A DNA stretch of 14,101 nt, from the NCBI GenBank assembly GCA_030040815.1, contig JASHSZ010000326.1, positions 1-14,101 of the forward strand. Reading direction: 5' to 3'. Under the pieces are notes generated by a model. The model was not told the DNA's origin. It made no database searches and worked only from the letters and a program-made list of their open reading frames with translations. The position numbers and the translations under genes were made by a program. This document shows positions 6,227 to 14,101 of the stretch, in pieces. Positions within the stretch are counted from its first letter, which is position 1; each line of letters opens with the position of its first letter. Source of the DNA: Streptosporangiaceae bacterium. GTDB taxonomy: Bacteria > Actinomycetota > Actinomycetes > Streptosporangiales > Streptosporangiaceae.

Positions 6227-7942
6227 CTGTCTCCTACCTTCTCCCCACAATTGCGCACCGGTCCGGTGCCGCGATGAGCGCAACAGTCCGCCGAGGTCAC
6301 GGCCGGTCTCGAGGGCCGGGCGCAGCCGTGCGGCTCGCAGCACGTGGGCGAGGACCGGGCGGGTATCAGCCTCATCAAGCCGGAAGGCGATGGCGCCGAA
6401 GACGATGAGCGCGCACACCGCCGCCAGCACGGCCGCACCTGCCTCCACCAGCTTCCCGCTCGCCGGCAGCGCGAGGCTGGCGCCCACCCCGACGGCGGCG
6501 CCGCCTACCGCGGCGACGAGACCGACGGCGGTGGTCCGGCCGACGCCTTGAACGGCCGCCGTGCCGAGGACTCGGCGAGTTACTGCGACGAGCGGGACGG
6601 CGACGACCGTCAGACCTACGGTGTTGCCCAGGGCCAGAACTGCCACCACGAGGTGAGCGGGCACAATCGGGACCAAAGCTAGCTGCGCGAGCACGCCCAC
6701 CAGCGTGCCGCCGGCCACCGCCACCGCCGCGATCTTCAGCCGCCCGACCGCGAGCAGCGCGCGTGCCAGGTTCGCGATCACCCCGATGCCGATCAGGCCG
6801 GGCGCAAACAAGGCAAACGCCAAGGTCAGCTGTGGCATCTGGTCGTGTTGCGAAGCGAGCACCCGGGCAGCTGGCACCATCACGGCGCCCATCATCGCAA
6901 CGCCGAGACACGACACCAGCACCACCGCTCGCGTCGATCCGGCGCAGGTGCGGTCGAACACCGAGCCTTCGCGCGCGGCCAGGATAGGAAACGCACTGAT
7001 CGAGATCGACAAGGCAAGCACGGCGTTCAGGGTGGCGAAGACCTGCGACCCGTAGTTGAACAACACCAGCGCACCGGTCGAACCGCGGCCGTTGGCCAGG
7101 GCGATCACTACGAACGCGGAGATCTCGGTCGCCACGATCTCCACGATGCCCACGAGCGCGAGCCCGCCTGCGCGGCGCGCGATGCCCGGCGGCAGCCGCA
7201 GTGCAGGCCGGAGCCGGAGGCGAAGTCGCCATATGGGCCAGAGCGCGACGACGACCATGGCTGCTACCCCGAGCGTTGCGCCCGCCGCCAGCACGAGCAG
7301 TGCCAGCGCGGACAGCTTCCCGAGCGGGACGCCCCTGCCCAGCGGCACGAACGCCACCAGGGAGGCAATGACCACCAGGCTGCTCACCAACGGCGCTAGC
7401 GCGTAGGCAGCGAACCGCCGGTACGCCTGCAGGACGCCGAGCAGCACGACCGACAGGCCGTATAGCAGCGCTTGCGGGGCGAATATGCGCAGCATTGTGG
7501 CTGTCGTCGAAACGACATCGGCGTGTACGCAGCCGGCACTCGAATTATGGGGGTTGAGCAGCGCCGCGACTGGGCCGGCTACGGCCATGATGATGATGGT
7601 GAGCGGCACGAGGATGACCAAGCACCAGGTCAGCAACGCAGAAGTGATGCGACTGACCTGATCCTTCTCCGCTGGATCGACGGCAGATCGCGCGGCGGAC
7701 CGGGCCAGCAGTGGCACCATGACGGTTGATAGCGCGCCACCGAGCACCAGTTCGTAGACCAGGTTGGGCACCTGATTCGCGGTCACGTAGGCGGTGCCGA
7801 GGCACGTGGCGCCGACGGTCTGGGAGAAAACTAGCGTGCGGACGAGCCCGAAGATGCGGGCGCCGATCGTGATGACCGCAATGACACCGGCGCCGCGGGC
7901 GATGCCTGCGGCGAGTGACCGCTCGGCGTCTGCCTCCCTCAC
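5810..7942 (-). CDS. murJ: MurJ/MviN-type lipid II flippase with extra C-terminal two-helix tail
   Basis: This 710-aa polytopic membrane protein of the MOP/MVF exporter superfamily is expected to flip lipid-linked peptidoglycan precursor across the membrane. The N-terminal signature is actinobacterial MurJ-like: GARIFGLVRTLVFS, then NQVPNLVYELVLGGALSTV and MVPLLARSAAR. Repeated hydrophobic helices continue to about residue 535 (ALIVFGAIAF). Family members usually end near here. In this protein a polar linker (about 540-600) and two further hydrophobic segments follow (about 603-622, with a GGGGG run, and about 629-646), then a polar tail. The pseudokinase-type extension seen in some actinobacterial MurJ proteins is not apparent. 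The start is GTG 7942, with GAGGAGG just upstream and an in-frame TGA 12 nt before it. It could be a MurJ paralogue rather than the essential copy. Confidence 0.88.
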   Translation of the reverse strand: MREADAERSLAAGIARGAGVIAVITIGARIFGLVRTLVFSQTVGATCLGTAYVTANQVPNLVYELVLGGALSTVMVPLLARSAARSAVDPAEKDQVSRITSALLTWCLVILVPLTIIIMAVAGPVAALLNPHNSSAGCVHADVVSTTATMLRIFAPQALLYGLSVVLLGVLQAYRRFAAYALAPLVSSLVVIASLVAFVPLGRGVPLGKLSALALLVLAAGATLGVAAMVVVALWPIWRLRLRLRPALRLPPGIARRAGGLALVGIVEIVATEISAFVVIALANGRGSTGALVLFNYGSQVFATLNAVLALSISISAFPILAAREGSVFDRTCAGSTRAVVLVSCLGVAMMGAVMVPAARVLASQHDQMPQLTLAFALFAPGLIGIGVIANLARALLAVGRLKIAAVAVAGGTLVGVLAQLALVPIVPAHLVVAVLALGNTVGLTVVAVPLVAVTRRVLGTAAVQGVGRTTAVGLVAAVGGAAVGVGASLALPASGKLVEAGAAVLAAVCALIVFGAIAFRLDEADTRPVLAHVLRAARLRPALETGRDLGGLLRSSRHRTGAQLWGEGRRQMLTMHSGNQRDGRHADPNQLATRFMTRRERQLAFGLGIVAGGGGGYAVFASSNQAGTVVLLLIALILLLVAIEGTPLIRLAARGGAAGRVRQNQTAQRVQPNGPQLAAGMTGDIARPEPRRVASAAGSDDGSGGLPAD

Positions 7943-8409
7943 CGGCCCTCCTCAGCGCATGCCGCAGCGCGCATAGCCTGGTCGCCACCGCGTGCCGGAC
8001 ATATGCGGCGGTGACCAACCGTCCGAATACGAAGCGGAGTGAGGTACAAGCTAGCGCTGCCGCCGGTAAGAGCACGCGGCGTACCGCAAAACTCTTCGGA
8101 CACCACTAAGGACAATCACTCCCAGTCAGCACGGCAGAAATTCCCCGGACGTGGCCCGCGCTACCGCGACCAATCAGGCGAGCATAAACGGAAGCTGGCT
8201 GGTATAAAATAACTATAATAGTAAATTATGACATCTTTTGCAGCCGCCGGGGTTAACATGCAGGAACGCGTCGCCGAACGGCACGCAAGTTCGCGTGTAC
8301 GGTCTGCTGGGCCGCAGCTCAGCCGACGGCAGCGCGCCTGTGCTTGCGCGGTAGCTGCCGCGAGGCCGAACGGCCGCTATCGAGGGTCGCCGCGGCGCTT
8401 TGGCCGGTG
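7943..8409. other. 467-nt gap upstream of murJ and downstream of dgt
   Basis: I see no convincing gene here. Near the dgt side it has several short GC-rich inverted repeats, for example CACGC (8282-8286) with GCGTG (8293-8297), and on the minus strand GGCC-GTTC-GGCC and GCGGCAGCTACCGC. None has a T-run. Around 8201-8240 base composition switches abruptly to AT-rich (separate entry). From there to the murJ GTG there would be a leader of about 265 nt. The last minus-strand bases before the murJ ribosome-binding site contain ATGCGCTGA, a two-codon ORF whose stop overlaps the ribosome-binding site. Confidence 0.5.
8203..8243 (-). promoter_or_regulatory. AT-rich island with candidate murJ promoter
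   Basis: About 30 nt here are almost entirely A/T in a strongly GC-rich setting. On the minus strand CTGCAA (plus 8238-8243, 3 of 6 to TTGACA) and TATTAT (plus 8215-8220, 5 of 6 to TATAAT) are 17 nt apart, pointing at murJ about 265 nt away. The plus strand also carries a perfect TATAAT at 8214-8219, but with no -35 and no credible gene after it. The centre is the perfect palindrome ACTAT-A-ATAGT (8212-8222), which could be an operator. Confidence 0.45.
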
Positions 8410-9668
8410 TCAGGCGCCAGCTGCGCGCAGTCGGTTGTGCCAGGCGATTGCCGAGGTGTCGGTCAGCGAGGCGACCTGGTCGGTCACCACGCGAAGCCGG
8501 GCGCGATCGTCGGGAGCCGCCACGAACTGCGACCGGAAGAGCGGGTCAAGCGTGCCGGGCGCTCCGGCCGCGATCGCGTCGGCGAGCTCGGCGATGATCT
8601 CCCGCTCGCGGGCCTGCGCCGCGGCGACGCCCGCGCGGTTCATGACGTAGCGAGCGGTCACCCCCTTGAGCAACGCGCACTCCAGCCGCTGCTGCCTCGG
8701 CACGGTCAGGTCGGCGGCATACCGGCGGAGCGGCGGGTGCCCGGCTGGCCTCGTGGCCCGCTGCACGGTGCCGCAGAACCGCCCGATCAGCTCGCTGGTC
8801 AGGTGCTTGACCGCGGCCAGCGCGCGCAGGCTGCCGTCGAAGTCCGCAGGCCAGCAATCCAGCGCCAGCAGCCCCGCAAAGACCTCGTCCAGTTCCGCCT
8901 GCGTCGCGAGGCCAGGCGGGCAGTACGACTCCAGAGTCAGCTGGCAGACGCTCGCGCGTTCCGCGCTGTCCCGCAGCGCCGCGAAGGTCACCAGCCCGGC
9001 CTGCAGGCCGTCTTCCAGATCGTGCACGGAGTACGCTACGTCGTCGGCCCAGTCCATCACCTGGGCCTCCAGGCACGGACGCTCGGGCGGCGCGCCCGCG
9101 CGGATCCACGCGAATGCGGGAGCGTCGTCGCCGTACGCGCCGTACTTGCCAGCCGAGCTGGTGTCCTCACCCGGCCCGAGCCACGGGTACTTCAGCGTCG
9201 CATCCAGGGCGGCCCTGGTCAGGTTCAGGCCGGCCCCGGGCACCTTCGCCTCAAGCCGAGTGATCAGCCGCAGGCTCTGCGCGTTCCCTTCAAATCCCCC
9301 GCACCCGGCAGCAAGCTGAGCGAGCGCGGCCTCGCCGTTGTGACCGAACGGCGGGTGGCCGAGGTCATGCGCGAGGCAGGCAGCGTCGACGAGGTCCGGG
9401 TCACAACCCAGCGCCGCGCCGAGCTCACGGCCGATCTGCGCGCACTCCAGCGAGTGCGTCAGCCGGGTGCGCGGGAAGTCACCCGAGCCGACGGCGACGA
9501 CCTGCGTCTTGGCGGCCAGCCGCCGTAGCGCCGCGCTGTGCAGCACGCGAGCGCGGTCACGGACGAACGGGCCGCGGCCGGGCAGACCGTCCGCGTGCGC
9601 GAGCTTGGGCGGCTCCTCGGCCCACCGTGCCGTGGCGTGCTCGTCGTAGCCGCCAGTCACCAGTGGGG

Positions 9669-9672
<4 letters not shown>
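8410..9672 (-). CDS. dgt: Deoxyguanosinetriphosphate triphosphohydrolase-like HD protein (dNTPase)
   Basis: This 420-aa soluble HD-superfamily enzyme is expected to cleave dNTPs to deoxynucleosides and triphosphate, helping balance dNTP pools. The metal site is visible: H73 in [10 protein letters not shown]102-D103 in [16 protein letters not shown], and the later Asp within [18 protein letters not shown]. The N-terminal [23 protein letters not shown] is the usual dGTPase opening. Length fits the bacterial family. The GTG start at 9672 overlaps the ppdK stop by 4 nt (GTGA), implying co-transcription and translational coupling. Only a weak G-rich site lies upstream, which fits reinitiation by ribosomes finishing ppdK. 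Nucleotide preference (dGTP or all dNTPs) cannot be told from sequence. Confidence 0.93.
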
Positions 9673-12356
<2,684 letters not shown>

Positions 12357-12501
12357 TGCTCAGCGCTCCCTCGAATCTGACGCCCCGCGGCGTGGCCGGT
12401 CTCGTGTGGTGATGGCCCGCCCTCGGTTCTGAGCCTATCGACCAGCGCGTGGCGCGCGTACCACGGTCGGTGCAGCCAGCTTGCCGGCGACAATGACTGC
12501 C

Positions 12502-13371
12502 ATGACAGGGCACAAAGTCATCGGATTGCTCAATCCCGGCGAGATGGGCGCGGCCGTCGGGCAATGCCTGACCGGTCGCGGCCTGCAGGTGCTGTGGGCC
12601 TCCGACGGGCGCAGCGCGGAGACGGCTGACCGCGCCAAGGCGGCCGGCCTCACCGACGCTGGCACCGCGCGGGACGTCGCGGCACAGGCCAGCGTCATCC
12701 TCTCGGTTTGCCCGCCGCACGCGGCGGTGGATGTGGCGTGGGGGGTGCACGGCTTCACCGGCGTGTACGTCGACGCCAACGCCATCGCGCCGGGCACCGC
12801 CCGGCAGGTCGCCGAGCTGATCGCCGCCGGCGGCGGCCGGTACGTCGACGGCGGCATCATCGGCTCGCCGCCGACCGCCCCCGGCAGGTCCCGGCTGTAC
12901 CTGTCCGGGGCGGACGCGGCCGCGGTGGCTTTGGTGTACGAGCTGTTCGCCGGAACCGTGCTGGAGGCGCGGATCGTGGTCGGCGCCCCGACGGCGGCGT
13001 CGGCGGTAAAGATGGCCTACGCCGCCTGGACCAAGGGCAGCTCGGCGCTGCTGCTCGACGCCCGCGCGCTCGCCCGGGCCGAGGGCGTCGAGGACACGCT
13101 GCTCGCGGAGTGGGAGCTGTCCCAGCCACGGCTCGCGGCACAGGTGGAGCGGTCCGCTCAGGCCGCCGTCACAAAGGGCTGGCGCTGGGTCGGCGAGATG
13201 GAGGAAATCGCGCGCACCATGGCCGATGCTGGCCTGCCGGACGGCTTCCACCAAGCCGCCGCGGAGATCTACCGCCGCTCCCCTCAAGCTGCCGGACAGC
13301 TCACCGGAACCGAGGCGACGACCGCGGTGCTGGCGGCCCTGGCGGACGCGACCGCCGGGCAGCCCGACTAG
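12502..13371 (+). CDS. NAD(P)-binding dehydrogenase, 6-phosphogluconate/3-hydroxyisobutyrate dehydrogenase-like (DUF1932 type)
   Basis: This is a 289-aa protein. An N-terminal Rossmann fold opens with VIGLLNPGEMGAAVG, where G8, G13 and G16 make the dinucleotide-binding GxxxxGxxG. VYVDANAIAPGTA and YVDGGIIGSPP are the substrate-side loops typical of beta-hydroxyacid dehydrogenases. K170 in SAVKMAYAAWTKGSSAL matches the catalytic lysine position. The all-helical C-terminal part resembles the DUF1932 domain. The substrate is unknown. Start choice: ATG 12502 puts the Rossmann strand right after the initiator, and GGCGA lies about 11 nt before it. In-frame ATG 12493 and TTG 12481 are alternatives that add only a few residues. 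It is divergent from ppdK and convergent with glyS. Identity of the fold is firm; the biological role is not. Confidence 0.85.
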   Translation: MTGHKVIGLLNPGEMGAAVGQCLTGRGLQVLWASDGRSAETADRAKAAGLTDAGTARDVAAQASVILSVCPPHAAVDVAWGVHGFTGVYVDANAIAPGTARQVAELIAAGGGRYVDGGIIGSPPTAPGRSRLYLSGADAAAVALVYELFAGTVLEARIVVGAPTAASAVKMAYAAWTKGSSALLLDARALARAEGVEDTLLAEWELSQPRLAAQVERSAQAAVTKGWRWVGEMEEIARTMADAGLPDGFHQAAAEIYRRSPQAAGQLTGTEATTAVLAALADATAGQPD

Positions 13372-13373
13372 GT

Positions 13374-13433
13374 GGCCAGCGCCTTCCAGCTCGCTGGCCT
13401 GCTGGCCTCGCTGCGGCGCGGCCGCCCGCAGCG
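13374..13433. terminator. Double GC-rich hairpin, likely bidirectional terminator
   Basis: The 70-nt gap between the stop of the dehydrogenase and the stop of glyS is filled by two perfect 8-bp stems. GGCCAGCG (13374-13381) pairs with CGCTGGCC (13392-13399) around a 10-nt loop. CGCTGCGG (13409-13416) pairs with CCGCAGCG (13426-13433) around a 9-nt loop that is itself largely palindromic (GCGGCCGC). There is no U-tract, as is common in high-GC actinobacterial terminators. Position between convergent genes supports termination in both directions. Confidence 0.65.
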
Positions 13434-13441
13434 GGTTCCGC

Positions 13442-14101
13442 TCAGCAGCCGGTGAGGCGCTCCGACAGGTAGGGAACGAGGCCGTCGATGCCGATCCGGT
13501 CTTGCTTCATCGAGTCGCGCTCGCGAACCGTGACGGCCTGGTCCGCCAGCGAGTCGAAGTCCACCGTCACGCAGTACGGGGTGCCGATCTCGTCCTGGCG
13601 ACGGTAGCGGCGGCCGATCGCGCTGGCGTCGTCGAAGTCGCAGTTCCAGTGCTGCCGGAGCGCGGTAGCGACGTCCCTAGCCTTGGGCGACAGGTCGGCG
13701 TTGCGAGACAGCGGCAGCACCGCGACCTTGACCGGGGCGAGCCGGTGGTCCAGCCGCAGCACGGTCCGCTTCTCCAGCTTGCCCTGCGCGTCCGGCGCTT
13801 CGTCCTCCGCGTACGCCTCGAGCAGGAACGCCAGCATCGACCGGTCGACCCCAACCGCAGGCTCGACCACCCAGGGCACGTAGCGGTCGTTCGTCTCCGG
13901 GTCCAGGTAGCTCATGTCCTGGCCGGACGCCTTGCCGTGCACCCCTAGGTCGTAGTCGAACCGGTTGGCGATGCCCTCCAGCTCGCCCCACTCGCTGCCG
14001 GGGAAGTCAAACCGGTACTCCAGGTCGACCGTCCGCTTGGAGTAGTGCGACAGCTTGTCCTTGGGATGCTCGTATCGGCGCATGTTCTGGCTGCTCAGGC
14101 C
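13442..14101 (-). CDS. glyS: Glycyl-tRNA synthetase, C-terminal part (5' end beyond window)
   Basis: This is the last 219 codons of a class II GlyRS of the single-chain alpha-dimer type, which charges tRNA-Gly. The visible part holds the end of the catalytic domain, with KTVDLEY-like [25 protein letters not shown] and motif 3 [17 protein letters not shown]. The anticodon-binding domain follows: [31 protein letters not shown] and [19 protein letters not shown]. It ends [11 protein letters not shown]. The frame stays open to the window edge (codons for GLSSQN precede Met at 14083), so that Met is internal, not the start. The gene converges with the dehydrogenase gene across the double hairpin. 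Confidence 0.96.
   Translation of the reverse strand, partial: GLSSQNMRRYEHPKDKLSHYSKRTVDLEYRFDFPGSEWGELEGIANRFDYDLGVHGKASGQDMSYLDPETNDRYVPWVVEPAVGVDRSMLAFLLEAYAEDEAPDAQGKLEKRTVLRLDHRLAPVKVAVLPLSRNADLSPKARDVATALRQHWNCDFDDASAIGRRYRRQDEIGTPYCVTVDFDSLADQAVTVRERDSMKQDRIGIDGLVPYLSERLTGC

Noticed and set aside
7545..8075. Minus-strand frame running through the murJ leader into murJ
   Set aside because: It overlaps murJ out of frame for about 400 nt, and its translation turns into Arg/His-rich low-complexity sequence there.
8282..8297. CACGC/GCGTG inverted repeat with nearby GAAC and GTTC as a LexA-type box
   Set aside because: The GAAC and GTTC half-sites are 9 nt apart rather than the 4 expected for the actinobacterial LexA box.
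8228..8650. Plus-strand frame starting in the AT island after a perfect TATAAT
   Set aside because: The start has no Shine-Dalgarno sequence, the translation is Arg/Ala/Ser-rich, and it runs antisense into the 3' end of dgt. No -35 accompanies the TATAAT.
8344..9528. 394-codon plus-strand open frame opposite dgt
   Set aside because: It is antisense shadow of the dGTPase gene, Arg/Gly/Ala-rich, with no recognisable motif.
14081..14083. ATG at 14083 as the glyS start
   Set aside because: The frame is open upstream to the window edge, and the sequence begins in the middle of the catalytic domain, so this Met is internal.

Overview
The window looks like a stretch of chromosome from a high-GC actinobacterium (Actinomycetota). 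It is rich in G and C throughout, uses several GTG starts, and has strong G/C third-position bias. The primary sigma factor, primase and GlyRS sequences are of actinobacterial type. The genus cannot be fixed from the sequence alone. Nearly all of it is housekeeping. I see no insertion sequence, prophage, CRISPR array or defence island.

Left end (1-832): a complete tRNA-Asn(GTT) on the minus strand, a 197-nt gap with a perfect 9-bp hairpin, then a small plus-strand membrane-associated protein. Next come two minus-strand information genes, primase (dnaG) followed 87 nt later by a short primary-type sigma factor (rpoD/sigA-like). This echoes the classical dnaG-rpoD macromolecular-synthesis arrangement. 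Diverging from dnaG is a HAD-family phosphatase.

Middle (4904-8409): three tandem 36-39-nt hairpin repeats lie between the converging HAD gene and an unrecognised soluble protein. Next is a MurJ/MviN-type lipid II flippase with an unusual two-helix C-terminal tail. Its 467-nt upstream gap holds a very AT-rich island with promoter-like hexamers pointing at murJ.

Right end (8410-14101): pyruvate phosphate dikinase (ppdK) and a dGTPase-family dNTP triphosphohydrolase (dgt) form a tight minus-strand pair with a 4-nt stop/start overlap. A divergent NAD(P)-binding dehydrogenase follows. A double GC-rich hairpin separates it from the converging glycyl-tRNA synthetase gene, whose 5' part runs off the window.

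Functionally the genes touch replication priming (DnaG), core transcription (sigma), translation (tRNA-Asn, GlyRS), nucleotide and central carbon metabolism (Dgt, PPDK) and cell-wall precursor export (MurJ). The main oddities are a DnaG whose fourth zinc-ligand Cys is replaced by Glu, the MurJ tail with an internal ribosome-binding site, the hairpin repeat array that swallows a stop codon, the AT island, and a palindrome abutting the sigma-factor start codon with no Shine-Dalgarno sequence.
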